Positions 24,419 to 36,857 of a DNA stretch of 64,000 nt are shown here, one piece after another. Under the pieces are notes generated by a model. That model made no database searches and had not been told where the DNA came from. It saw nothing but the letters and a program-made list of their open reading frames with translations. The translations under genes and the position numbers were made by a program. Location of the stretch: the NCBI GenBank assembly GCA_033002965.1, contig JAURVB010003196.1, forward strand, positions 1 through 64,000, read 5' to 3'. Source of the DNA: Piper betle (lineage: Eukaryota; Streptophyta; Magnoliopsida; Piperales; Piperaceae). How positions within the stretch are numbered: position 1 is the first letter of the stretch; each line of letters begins with the position of its first letter.

Positions 24419-26062
24419 TTGTAACACCAAATTCAGGTTCACCCGAGGGAGCCACGTCCTAGTGCCGCACTTCCGTCGCCGATTCTGCCGGGTGTCGCCG
24501 CCGCCATCCAATTGCTGCCTTGACGTCATCAACCCTCCAACAACCTTCCCCAATCGGAGGGGAGCCCATCACCATCCATCCCTGTCGGATCTCATCACCC
24601 ACCATTGACCGGCCCTGTTTTGTCCTTTTTCGGCTAACTGCCACTTCCGTTGACCATGTCGACATTGTAGATGCATTGGGCCACTGAGATGGTGCCATTG
24701 GTACCCCATACCATCGCTATCCTGCCAGTAGATGCCGCCTAGGCGTGTGAATATGATCATTCAGTTAATTGGTGAATGAAGTGATGACTTGCATGATTTG
24801 ATTGATAGTGAACAAATGTTAGTGATCTAATTAGGTAAATTAAATCTTAGCATGCTCATTGACTAAAACATAACTTAGGAAAACATAATAAAATTGGTGT
24901 GAATAGAATGAGTTAGAATTATTTTTACACTGATGATTGTTAATTGGTGGTGGATGATAATTGTGTTGTGTGTGTGATGTTCATATGAGTTTGATACATT
25001 ATTTAGTTAGTCGGCATTAGCTCTAGATTTCATGTCTAGGTACAGAGTAGGAGTTCGCCACCTAGGCGTGTGAATATGATTGAAGCTTCTACTAGGTCCG
25101 TTTAGGACTCGTCCCTGTTTTACGCTCCATTCTATTGTATGTTTGTTTTATTACCTGGAAGACGGATTAAGTGGCATTTTATTGGATCCTTCTTAACTTA
25201 GGCCGTTTAATCAGCAAGTTTTTCAAATTAATAACCCTCGAGGATGAGATCCCTCAGAGTATGTTTTCAAAAACACGATCCACAATAAGTTGCCATCGGG
25301 CCTATTATATGAATCCCTTCCTAGGCCTACATATATAATTTTATCGTATTTCAGTGAGACGAAAGATGGGAAAACTGACTCGCACGCACCATGATCGGGT
25401 GCACATGCCAGTCAAAGTAGGCTTGGATTAGTCAGCGGGTTGATCCATTCCCGAGGGATCTTGACAAGTTTGCATTTGTGTTCCTCACACGCAGAGAACG
25501 TGGAGGTGTACAGGTATTGTTAAGTACAACACATGTTTGGACTTGTGGTTCAAAGGGTGCTAAAGGCAATTGCCTGAGAGTACTCGTCTTTCGTGCTCAA
25601 GGTGGAGGAAAAGAGAGGGCTTAGGATATACTGGTAGTCCCAAGGGACCAAGAAAATGAAATGAGAAGATGCCGAGAGAACCATCAATAGACCAGTCAGT
25701 TCAGGATGCCACCGGGTCTGCAGCCTGGTGGCTCCTCAGTAGATGCCCTTTGGAGTGTTCACGAGAAGTATATAAAAGTTTTCTTCAAAATGAGAGTTTG
25801 CTCTCATTTTCCAGTTTGTTATGTAAGTATATTTTTGAACCAGTAACATTTGTTACCGACACTTTTCTTTATATATATGTATGTGAGGATTAAATACTAG
25901 ATATGTCGGCTTGGGCGGTGGAGCAGTAGCCTACCTTGCGCACACACACGCCGACCGAATGTTTGTTTGACTATTTTACTATTTTGTTATGTTATTATGA
26001 AAATAAAATAAAATACTAATGATGAAGATTTCGGTATATAGAAATGCATAATGATAACAGGA

Positions 26063-26104
<42 letters not shown>

Positions 26105-26505
26105 TAGTGTAAATATTGCATGATAAAGGTGAAGATGAACAAATGAGACCAAAAAACGGAGAATATTTTGATGTGGCCAAATTAAATGTTTACATGAAAA
26201 CTATTGTGCAATGGATCTTGATGGTTTTATATATTTATACATAATGATTTAACAGGGTGGCCCCTAATTGTACTTTTAGGGAGATTCTATCCGTTTTATT
26301 TTTGGAATTTCTATCGATTTTATCGTAATTATTTTATTTTGTAAACTAGTTATCATGTCATCCACATAACAACACGATAGGATTCTATGCATTCATCCAC
26401 GTATAGCGATTGGTATCTTCCATCTTGAGACGTCGAGACTAGATCTACTCGGAACCCGTGATAGTCCGGTTTGGTTTGCAAGTGAGCCAGATTCAAGGGG
26501 TCACA
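24419..26505 (+). repeat. Long LTR D1 (5' LTR of a collapsed element), 5' part rearranged
   Basis: From about 24470 the order follows the + strand family: GC-rich leader, GCCACCTAGGCGTGTG block near 25060, AAGTGGCATTTTATTGGATCC near 25170, CCCTCGAGGATGAGATCCCTC near 25235, GTATGTGAGGAT splice-like block near 25878, then CCATCTTGAGACGTCGAGAC and the end AAGGGGTCACA at 26505. The first 50 bases (TGTAACACCAAATTCAGG) instead resemble the family 3' end in reverse, so the left edge is a scrambled junction. A (AT)n run lies at 26067-26102. The 24341-24760 open frames are chance frames in the GC-rich leader. Confidence 0.65.
26067..26102. repeat. (AT)n microsatellite
   Basis: Perfect AT run inside LTR D1. 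Confidence 0.9.
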
Positions 26506-26645
26506 GATAACACCACTAATAGCACCGTCCACTTTGACACCACCATGGGTAGTGGGGATGGACACAACCACAATTGCTGAAGCACTAGAGGAGACAATTG
26601 GCATTACAGGTATGCATCTCGCTATAAATTATAAGAAGGGAAGGT
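26506..26645 (+). mobile_element. Residual 140-bp internal region with polypurine tract
   Basis: Sits between LTR D1 and LTR D2. Its first part (CACCATGGGTAGTGGGGATG, then ACAATTGCTGAAGCACTAGA) matches the end of the internal region of the element at 34210-43693 in reverse complement (about 36800-36930). It closes with AAGAAGGGAAGGT (26633-26645), a polypurine tract directly before TGTAAAACCC of the 3' LTR. Nearly all gag-pol DNA has been deleted. Confidence 0.75.
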
Positions 26646-28055
26646 TGTAAAACCCATGATCCGAGCCAGGGTTTTATAGTAAAAAATAGTCGGTTCAGCC
26701 ACTATTTTTAGTCGAGTAGATTTCTAAACATGCGTACTTAGCAAAGGACGGTCGTGTGTTGTGAACTATGAGGGTCATGTGTGCCTAAGTATATGATAAT
26801 AATGTCAGTAAAACAACATTAAAATGAGTTATCAGAATATATAAGAGTATGCACATATTGTTTTTATTTATTTTAGTATTAGACCATAGAATTATTTTTA
26901 GGTTGAATAACCTATTAGGACGCATTACGAAGTAGTTTGGGTGGGTTATTAGTTATAGAGCATGTCATTGTGATGCTATAGTGTGTATTATATTTTATGG
27001 GATTTTTCCTTATTTCTTTTTGGATTTTTTTAAGGATTTATTAAGACTTAGTTGTTTTTTTACTTGACTCAGTCAAGCTTTATTTACAAAAATACCATCG
27101 ACCATCATCCCGACCTTTTCTTCCCAAACCCCAATTGCCGCCTCCACTCTCACCGCTGATGCTGCCTCCACTCTCACCGCCAACACTGCCTATGGCCGCC
27201 TATTGATGCCGCAGAGCCCTGCTGTTCCGTTGTCGTGCCACCCCGAGCACCCCCAGCCACTGCCCAGCCTCCATGACGCCGAATCACCACGTGACCGTGC
27301 CACCCCTCTTGACATGATTCTTCACCATTCGTGCCACTGTGCTGTCGACAACTCCCCCTTGACTCCCTCATTATTTCCCCCACACCCAACGCCACTACCG
27401 AGGCTGGTTGAGGGCCGATTGGACAAGCCGATCGACCCCAGCCGATTGGTTGCTGCCGGCTTGGATGGAGGAATAATGCCCTACCTTGGACACACACACG
27501 CAAGCTCACAGACGAAATGGTTGTTTTGACTATTTTTATTACTTTGTTATGTTTAGTATAAAAAATGAAACTCTTATGATGATGATTTTTGGTATATGGA
27601 CATGGATAATGATATCAAGACATGATAAATATATTATTGTGCAGACTGAATGATAACGGTGAAAAGGTTAATAGAATGAATAGGTGGGTCGAGACCCAAA
27701 TGTCGAGAATGCGTTGATGCATTTGAATTAAATGTTTATGTGAAAAACATAGTGCAATGAATGAATCTTGATTTACGTATTTATATATGTTAATTTGACA
27801 GGGTGGCCCCTAATTGAACGTTTAGGGGAGATTATATCCATTTCATTTCAGGAATTTTTATTGATTTTTTGTATTGTCGTTATCTTTGGTATGAACTAGT
27901 TGTCATGTCATTGACATAGTGGCATGTAAGGGTTCCATGCATCCATTCATGCATAGCGATCAGTATCTTCCATTTTGAGATGCCGAAAGTAGATCCACTC
28001 GGGACCCATGACGGTCCGATTCGGTTTGCGAGCGGGCTGGATTTGGGGTGTCACA
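26646..28055 (+). repeat. Long LTR D2 (3' LTR), internally deleted
   Basis: Starts TGTAAAACCCATGATCCGAG and ends GGATTTGGGGTGTCACA at 28055. It is about 1.4 kb, roughly half the family length. The deletion joins the GC-rich leader to the late part at about 27450, where CCGGCTTGGATGG aligns with CGGCTTGGGCGG near 25907 of D1. The two open frames at 27174-27529 cover the GC-rich leader on opposite strands and show no domain. Confidence 0.75.
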
Positions 28056-28509
28056 CTTGCTATTGCTAATTGGCAACGATGTGAGGTCAATGATCCCCAA
28101 GTTAATTATTTAAAATTGATAATTGTTAGCACAACATCTAAGGAATTGATGTGTTTGATATTGGTATTGTAATAAAAATATGAAATTTACTTGATTGAAG
28201 TGTATTAAAGCAAGTGCTAAGGAACTAGTTAGATAAACTAAGTAATTATTGTAATTTAATACAGCATAGCATAGAAAAAATTGTGTGATTGATGTATGAT
28301 GTGTTGTGTGTATGCTATAGGACGTGTTTGATACATCATTCAGTTAGTGGGCGTTAGCATTTAGATTGGATGTGTAGGTATAGAGTAGGAGCTCGCCGCA
28401 TAGGCACTATGACATGCTTGGAGCTTCTACCAGGTCTGTTAGAACTTATTCCCTGTTTTACACTCTATTCTATTGTGTATTGTTTTATTACTTGTAGAAC
28501 AAGTTAAGT
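28056..28509 (+). repeat. Long LTR F, left part
   Basis: Central LTR sequence: GGAGCTCGCCGCATAGGC near 28388, GGAGCTTCTACCAGGTCTG near 28420. It is interrupted at 28509 by the next insertion and continues at 31247. Its own 5' portion is missing. Confidence 0.7.
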
Positions 28510-28910
28510 TGTAACGACCCGCACTTAAAAATATAGGAAATGTAAATGTAACCTTCCAGAACATAAAATGAAATATAGTAAATAAGTCTCGCAACATATA
28601 ATATAAATCATAACAATAAATCATGTTCTCTAAAATATAAAATAATTGTCCCACAGTCTCAGACCGTTTCCCATAGCCACATTTATAATAAAAGAGAATA
28701 ATAAGGAAGTCCAATTTTTATTATCGATTCACCATACCTAGGTTGGTAAAAGAACCACCAACCACACTTCTATTCTTCAGTCCAATGCTGCTCACCTGCG
28801 GAGGCAATTCCGCATTAGTGATATAACCACTAAGCCACATAATTAAATAAAAAGTCAATATAATCCCTATTATCATTGCACTCGTTATTATTATTATTAT
28901 TACACAAGAC

Positions 28911-29216
28911 TTTAGTAATTATCTCTCAGGTCATTCTGAGATTAGTAATTTATCTCTCAGGTCATTCTGAGATTAGTAAAAGTCGTCTCTCAGCTCATTC
29001 TGAGATTAGGTAGTCTCCCAATTCATTTTGACGTTAGTCATGGTCTCCAAGTTCATTTTGAGATTAGAAATTGTCTCCCAGCTCATTCTGAGATTAGGTG
29101 GCCTCCCAATTCATTTTGAGATTAGTCATGGTCTCCCAGTTCAAACTGAGATTATAAATTGTCCCCCAACTCATTCTCAGATTAGGTGGTCTCCCAATTT
29201 ATTTTGAGATTAGTGC
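28911..29216. repeat. Tandem array of about ten 30-bp palindromic units
   Basis: Each unit has the core TCTCCCAGCTCATTCTGAGA or a close variant. Many contain TCTCAG and CTGAGA as a short inverted repeat around a six-base loop. Two unit types alternate for much of the array, one followed by TTAGGTGG and one by TTAGTCATGG, giving a dimeric higher-order period of about 60 bp. Confidence 0.9.
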
Positions 29217-29230
29217 CGACAAGGCTACCG

Positions 29231-29338
29231 GTTTGGGAAAATACAACATTTCATATACTTATACCAGTTTGGGGAAATACAACATTTTATATAATTATAC
29301 CAGTTTGGGAAAATATAACATTTCAAATAATTATACAG
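29231..29338. repeat. Three 36-bp tandem units
   Basis: GTTTGGGAAAATACAACATT and variants start at 29231, 29267 and 29303, each followed by an AT-rich half ending TTATACCA or TTATACAG. Confidence 0.9.
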
Positions 29339-31246
29339 ACCTGGATATTTCGAACTCTCAACTGCGACCAATGATCCTAATCTGAACGAGAATATAAAAT
29401 TATACATAAGTATAATTTTATTCAAGTAGAAATGCATGCAACTAAATTTCTAATATATATATATCATTATTAAAATTTTGACAACATATCATGTAACAAT
29501 TCAAAAATATTAAATATTAAATATTAAATTCTCAACAAATCTAGTAAGATAATTAATTATTCTTGTGATATAATCATTTAAGTCCTACTTTACATTTTAA
29601 ATTAATTGTCTAAATCATAATTAATACCTAACAGTTGATAAAAATAATTATTACTAATAAATAAGTATTTAATTTTTCCTTTGCGGTGATAATTACTTAA
29701 CCCCAATCTTGATGATTTAGTTAACAGTTATAATTTTTAATCACTACTATTATTTACAGCAATTTAATTAATTAAGTTATTCAATCAAATTATTTAAAAT
29801 AATTTGTATTATTTTAATTCATAAATATTATTAATACAATTATTTTAATTTATTCGACTCTATAAAGTTTCGAACTTTATTTATTTTCATTATACTATTT
29901 AGGTTCGACGCGAGTGATTTCTACCCGACTATAGTTTAATAACCTATTTTCTACATTACTGACTCGTTATTAAAATAATCACTTTATTTACCTAATATTA
30001 AATTTAATATGGTAAAGGTAAAATCTTTATTTTATTAATTACTTACAACCGTCTGATTTAATTTAATCGCTTGTTGTGCCGATTAATTATTGACCTTTTA
30101 TCATTACCGTTTTTTTATTACTCATAACATTTTCGTACAATAATTAATTAGTTTAGTAACTTTAATCCATAACCCATTAAAATAAGTATGTTAAAGATTT
30201 AGTACGTGTTGGTACTATTTTTAACTCGAGTCGGTATCGAGTCAGGTGTTATTTATGAGTTGGTATTATTATTTAACTCAAGCTCTGTTGAGTCAAGCAT
30301 TATTTACAAGTTTACCACCCAAGGTAATTTTCTTCTTCTTCATCTTCCCCGGCGCCATCCCCTATTCCCAGCAGCAGCCGCCCTCCAACTGCTATCGGCG
30401 ATCGTCTCCGGCCGCCGTCAATCGTCATAGCCCAGCCCTGCCATGCTGTTGCGGTGTTGCCCCGGCCAACTCTGGCCACCTTCCAGCCGCGGCGGCGCCT
30501 ACATCGCCTGCCTAGCGGTGCACTCGTGTCGCCGATTCCACCGTCAATGAGCGTCGCCGCCACAATTGGGTGATCGCCTCGACACCTTCGACCCCCTATC
30601 AACCTTCCCTAACCAAATTGGAGCCCGTCGCCACCCAGGACGGCCAGATTTCTTCACCCACCGCCGTCGCCTTTATTTTTGCCACCGTCCTCTATTTTTG
30701 GCCATTTACCACCCCAGGCCGGCATCCACACATGTGAGATCGACCCTACACTAATCGACGAAGAGAGTAGGATCATCTTCCAGCGTCGGAATGACCGTCG
30801 CCACCGATTCCCGGTGAAACTTTGCCTGTGCTTGCCCATCTCGCTGAAACAGTGGACTCGTCGGCCAATAGTCGTGTTTAGTTTCTTTCTTGTTGATTTT
30901 AAACTTTAATCCTCACAATTATAAACCTTATTATCAAATTAAAATATACATGCAAGAAAATTAAGAAGAGGGAGATAGGAAGAATACCTAAGCAAGGAAG
31001 AACACACGCTGGTAAGGAAGAGGAGAAGAAAATGCAAATGAAGGCTAGGGTGGAGGATGTCCTTCATAAAATAAAATGAAATGACAGCTAGGGTATATGA
31101 AAACACCCGTATTTCATTTAACCGGGTAACCGGGTAAATAATAAAATATAATAATTAACCGGGTAGAATTAACCGGGTATTGGATATAACACGTTCGGTC
31201 CTTCCCGAACCGCGTTCCCGTCCCTTTTTTTTTCACGGTCTTTACG

Positions 31247-32651
31247 TAAGTGGCATTTTATTGGATCACACTTAATCCAGGTTGTTTAATTAACTAGTTT
31301 TTTGGATTAATAACCTTCAAGGATGAGATATCTCGAGTATGTTTTCAAAAACAAGATCCATTACAAGTTGCCTTCAGGCCTATTGTATAAATCCCTTCCC
31401 GGCCCTATCTAGATAGTTTTGTCGAGTTTATAGTTAGACAAGAGATGGGAAAACTGACTTGCACGTGCCATGAGCGGGTGCACCGACTAGTCAAAGCATG
31501 CTTTGGAATAGTGAGTGGGTTGTTCCATTCTAGAGGGATCCAAACAACTTTGCATTTGAGTTCCTCACACCTGAAGAGTATAGAGGTTTATTGGTACTAC
31601 TTAGTACAACGCATGTCCAGACTTGTGGTTCAAAGGGAATTAAAGGTGAATGCCTGAGAGTACTCAGTCTTCGTGCTCGAGGTCTAGAGAATTATGGAGG
31701 AAAGAAGTGGGCATAGGATATATTAGAAGTCCCTAGGGACTAGAAAATGAAATGAGAAAATGTCGAGAGAGGCATTAGCATTAGTAGAGTAGTCAGTTCG
31801 GGATGCTAATGGGTTTGCAGCCTATGGCTCCTCAGTTGGTGCCCTTCAGAGAGTTTTGGTGAAGTATATGGATGTTTTCTTTCATATGAGAGTTAGCTCT
31901 CATAGCTAGTTTGATATTAGTTATATTTTGGGCAAATAACATTCGTTAATATCATCATGTTTTTATAATATATGTAGGTGATAAACATGAGTTAGATGTG
32001 CCGGCCTGAACGGAGGAGCAATGATGTCTCTTGCACACAAATATCGGACGATAGAATGTTAATGTTTTTTTTATGTTGTCATTATATTGAGAATAAGGTG
32101 ATGTAATGCAAGGAATGATAATATGATGTGATATGATATTTGCTTCAGTAGCAGAATTTCTAATTGTGACATTTGAATATTATGTTTTTGTAAATATGTT
32201 TAGATATTGAATATGTACAACAAGTAAGGCCTAGAATTTGATGTGAAAAGTAAATAGAATGTACAAATAGGTCGAGACCCAAGATTTAAAATGACTAATG
32301 CAGCAGATTAGAATTTTGTGTGAATGTCAATGCGTGATATATTTATATATGTTTATACACATGTTCATTTGATAGTGTGGCCCTTAATTGCAACATAAGA
32401 GGAGACTCTGTCCCTTTTATTTTACCAATTTTATCGATTTTATCATAGTTATTTTGGTATGTGAATAAGTTGACATGTCATCCTTATAGTAGCATGTTAG
32501 GGTTTTTGTGCATTCATCCATGCATAGCAACTCATATGTTCATCTTAAGACACTAAGAGTAGATCCGCATGAGTTTGGGTTAGCTGACCTAATTGGGACT
32601 AGTGACATTTCGGTTCTATTCCCGAGCATGAACCTGATTTAGGGTGTTACA
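31247..32651 (+). repeat. Long LTR F, right part
   Basis: Resumes with TAAGTGGCATTTTATTGG, continues through AAGGATGAGATATCTCGAG near 31318 and a TATATGTAGGTGATAAACATG block near 31970, and ends TTTAGGGTGTTACA at 32651. No coding region. Confidence 0.75.
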
Positions 32652-33132
32652 TAGGATATGTGATAATTCTGGAGAGTGGAACCAATTATTACTGAGAGAG
32701 GTATTTGTCGAGAGTGGCATAATACTAGTTCAATTCAGGATGTTATCAAGTCTGCATCTTGATGGCTCCTCAGTAGTTGCCCTCAGTAGTCTGCATCTTG
32801 ATAATTAGTTATTTTTTGCATTAATGACATTCGCTACTGACGTTTGTCATTATATATATGTAGGTTTTGTGTTCCTGAGTAGGATTTGGTGAAAAGAAAG
32901 ATAAATGCTACACTCACTTAAGATCAATGTAGTTATCTTCTTTCATACTTTTATCTATATTTGATTTGCTTTCACACATATTTATTATTGTCTTCCATTC
33001 TTGATATGCCAAACTAGTTGTTTCAATATATATTATTGACTGAGTCTAATAGATTAGCAGCTTTAAACATGACTCAACTCAATCATAATATTTTTTATTC
33101 AGTTCTTAGGTAAACCAAAATCGAGGTGTTAC
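32652..33132 (+). repeat. Long LTR G, deleted fragment
   Basis: Repeats late-LTR phrases seen just upstream (ATAGGATAT, GATGGCTCCTCAGTAG, TATATATATGTAGG) and ends ATCGAGGTGTTACA at 33132. It is about 480 bp, so most of the LTR is missing. An internal repeat of CAGTAGTTGCCCTCAGTAGTC adds a small duplication. Confidence 0.6.
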
Positions 33133-34209
33133 AATTAATAATGAATAATAACAATATGATTATCAAATATATAAATACACAACCAAATACAAATTAATAA
33201 TAACATGGGTGTGAGCAATTAAATATTAATTAATTAATTAATTAATAAAATATGATAACATGAATAAAATCATATTAATAAGTGAATACATCATCAATGC
33301 TAATAAATAATCATATTGGTCACATACGACTATTATTTAAATAACAAATAATAAAAAAATAATGAATAAATAAACAAACAAATAAATAAAAAAGCATAAG
33401 GTCAAGATGAGTCAAATAAGTGAATTTGCATCTAAACTACTGTAGAGAGTCTCAAAATAGTGAAAACGACTAAAAAATAGACGAAAATAGTCCAAAAATG
33501 GCTGAAAAAATTGATTGAGTCAATTGGGCTGAAACGGACATCGTCGGCCCGAGTCACCTCGGTCCAGGTTAATTGTTGGCTTAACTGGGTTGGATTCAAT
33601 AGACCCAGACACAGACAGGCAAACACAGGCTAGCAAACATGGTCGTAGGTAGACAAACAAACACGATGGATAGGAACAAACTGAAACAGGTAAATGGCTC
33701 TCGACAGGGTTATCGGTGCCCGTCGCCGGAAAATGCCGACTGTTGCTTGACGAGGAGTGTGATTGTGATCGATGGAGTCCAACCGTCGGTTGGCTAGAAA
33801 GCGGCAATGAAGAGGAGGAATTGCTGTCGGGTTAGGTGGAGTCGTGGTGACGATCGAGTGAGGAATATGTCTAGGGTGATGTTGGTTATCGAGTGAGGAA
33901 TATGTCTAGGGTGATGGCCAACACTATCCCACAAGTGATTAGCCGGAAAATGGCTGGAAAATGAAGAAAAGGCCAATGCCTCCAGGAATGTAGGAGTTGC
34001 TGGTGGCGATCGCAGCCATAGTGGAGTTTGGAAGTGGTCTCAAAATCTCGGCCTCTGCAAGGGGAAGCTATCAGGGTCGTCAGTGTTACCGGAGGAGGCT
34101 CGTTTGTGCTAAAAAAGCCCAAAAGACAACAGCGGTGGTGGAAAGCTATGAACAAATTGTCGATGCCAGCGGCGGCATTGGAGCTGTACGTGGGTCATGA
34201 ACGATAGCC
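33133..34209. other. Host DNA left of element C, with a 35-bp tandem duplication
   Basis: AT-rich to about 33430, then more GC-rich. A unit ATCGAGTGAGGAATATGTCT followed by AGGGTGATG starts at 33853 and again at 33888. The sequence appears to continue at 43694 on the other side of element C, where it reaches an LTR-like end at 44459, so it may be the interior of an older minus-strand LTR. Open frames here lack domain signals. Confidence 0.5.
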
Positions 34210-36733
34210 TGTAAGACCCCAAATCTAGTTCATGCTCGGGAACCAAACCGGGATGTCACTTGTCCCGGTTAGATTGGCTAACCCGAACCCAACTCTTGTG
34301 GATCTACTCTCGGCGTCTTAAGATGGAAAATGTCAATTGCTATACATGGTTGAATGCACAAAAGTAACCCTAACATGCTACTACATGAATGACATGTAAA
34401 CCAATTCACATACCAAATAATTACGATGAAAATCAATAAGATTCGTAAAATAAAATGGTCTGAGTCTCCCCTGAAAGTGCAATTAAAGGTCACCCTGTCG
34501 AATCAACATGTATACATGCATATTAAGGAGCAGTGAATGAACATGTATGATATATATATATATATAATACACTTTCATTCACACAACGTTCTAATCTGTA
34601 GTATAATTATTCTGAAGCTTGGTTCAAGACCCACATGTGCATTTTATTCACATTTCTCATCAATTTTGGGTCATGACTTACTTGTTGTACTTATTCAATG
34701 TCTCAACATATTTATTAAAATGTCATCGTTAGCAATCTTTCTACTGTAGCATAGATGATACCACACCTCATCATCATGTATTGCATTTCATTACATCATC
34801 CTCAAAATATTAAATATCATCTAACATGTATGTATGTAAGAGACATCATTGCTCCTCCGACCAGGCTTGCCCATCCTACTCATAATCATCACCTACATAT
34901 AATATAAAAACACGTCAGTAACAATTATTATTGGTCCCCAAATATAACTAATATCAAACTAGCTATGAGGGCAAACTCTCATATGAAGAAAAACATTTAT
35001 ATACTTCTTGTGAACTCTCTAAAGGGCACCTACTGAGGAGCCACTGGGTTGCAGACCCGGTAGCATCCTAAACGGATTATTCTGCTACTAGTGATGCCTC
35101 TCTCAGCATTTTCTTATTTTATTTTCTGGTCCCTGGGGACTACTAGTATATCCTATGCCCTCTCCTTTCCTCCAAAATTTTCCTAGCCTTGAGCACGAAC
35201 ACCGAGTACTCTCAAGCAGTTGCCTTTAATACCCTTTGAACCACAAGTCCAAACATGTGCTATACTAAACAATACACGTAAACCTCCACGTTTCTTCAGG
35301 TGTGTGGAACTCAAAATGGGAGTTGTTAGGATCCTCCGGGATTGGAACAACCCATCACTAATCCAGAGCTTTCTTTCACTAGCACGTGCAGCTACTCATG
35401 GTATGTGCAAGTCAGTTTTCCCATCTCTCATCTCACTGTAAACTCGATAAAACTATATATAGGTCTAGGAAGGGATTTATATAATAGGCCTGAAGGCAAA
35501 TTGTGGTGGATCTTGTTTTCGAAAACATACCCAAGGGATTTCATCTTCAAGGTTTACTAATCTGCAAAACTAGTTGATTAAATGGCCCGGGTTAAATTGG
35601 ATCTAATAAAATACCCCTTAACTCATCTTGCAAGTAACAAAAGAATACATAATAGAATAGAGTATAAAACAAGAAACGAGTCCTAAATAGACTTGGTAGA
35701 AGCTCTGAGCATGTCCTTGTGCCTAGGTGGTGAGCTTCTACTCCGTACCTATACAATAAGACTAAATATAAATGCCCATCATAATGCATGAATGCTACAC
35801 TCCTCATAAATCCATACGAGACAATAGCAATTTACATGCATTTAAATTCAAACTCTAATTCACTATTATCATCCATTAACATGCATTTAAAAATAAAACA
35901 ACACCTATTTACAATCACACCATTTGCATCACAATAAAATCATAAAATAATTCATTATCAAATAAAATCAGATAAAATTCTATACCTAATTGTCAGTCAC
36001 GCAGCGACGGTGACAAGTTTGTGGGCGGCTCGAGTGAGGATCGCGGGGGAGAGGGAAGGGAGAAAAAGGAGAGGGGAGTTGGGTGAGGAGGATGGTGGTG
36101 ACTGCATGGTGACGGTGTTGGAGGTTTGGAATAAATAGGTGTCGAGGGGAAAACGAGTGGTCGGGAAGATCAGGAGTCATCTAATAAGGTGTCGGGGAAG
36201 AAAACGCGTGGGCGGGGGAGAAAATAAGTGGTCAGAGAGAAGAACAAGTGGTCAAGGAGAAAAATGAGTGGTTGGGGAGAAAAACGAGTGGTCATCTCTT
36301 AACTAAAACTTGACTAGAGTCCGACTCTAGAAAAATAATACTAATTCATAATAATTCTAAAAAAATCCAAAAAAAAGAAAAAATCTCATAAAACATAATA
36401 CACATCACAACATTATAATGACATGCTTTATAAGTAATAACCGACCAAAACTATCCGTAATGCCTGCTAATGCGTTGTTCGGCTTAAAAAAATTCTATGA
36501 TCTAATTAAAATAAATAATTAAAATATGGCATATTTTATATATTTTGATAACTCATTCTGCTGCTATCTTACTTACGTTATCATCATTTACTTGGGCACA
36601 CATGACTCTCATGGTTCATAACACACGATCGGCTTCGGCTCGGTACGTGTGTTTTGAAATTAACCTGATTGAAAATAATAGTCAAACCGACCGGTGCTGA
36701 CTATAAATTCTTGACTCGAGTCACGGGTTTACA
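34210..36733 (-). repeat. 3' LTR of element C
   Basis: 2524 bp. On the minus strand it begins TGTAAACCCGTGACTCGAG and ends CCAAATCTAGTT-side sequence closing in GGGGTCTTACA. The polypurine tract ATAAGGAGGGAAGGT abuts it (36734-36748 reversed). Family landmarks include the CTACTCCGTACC-type block near 35740 and GGTGAGCTTCTACTCC near 35729. The open frames inside (for example 35220-35560) carry no domain. Confidence 0.8.
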
Positions 36734-36857
36734 ACCTTCCCTCCTTATAAAAATTTTGTCCTTGAAATTTTAAATCAATGTCGCTTTACTCTCATAGCTA
36801 TCTACTGAATCGTAAGTGGAGTGCATACCTTCCATGTATGTCGTATCCTTCAGTGCT

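Larger units (their letters stand above)
28510..31246 (-). mobile_element. 2.7-kb LTR-like insertion E with TSD TAAGT
   Basis: TAAGT at 28505-28509 is repeated at 31247-31251, and the reading of LTR F resumes exactly there (AAGTTAAGT before, TAAGTGGCATTTTATT after). The insertion begins TGTAACGACCCGC and ends CTTTACG; in reverse complement that is CGTAAAGACC to GCGGGTCGTTACA, the layout of an LTR whose initial TG has become CG. No gag-pol is present, so a solo LTR is likely. It contains two tandem arrays and, at about 30190-30900, a GC-rich block in the opposite orientation resembling the leader of the neighbouring family. Open frames at 30206-30909 are chance frames in that GC-rich block. 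Confidence 0.7.

Noticed and set aside
28911..29216. Regular repeats that could be taken for a CRISPR array
   Set aside because: Units are contiguous with no unique spacers, the genome is a plant, and no cas genes exist. It is a tandem array.
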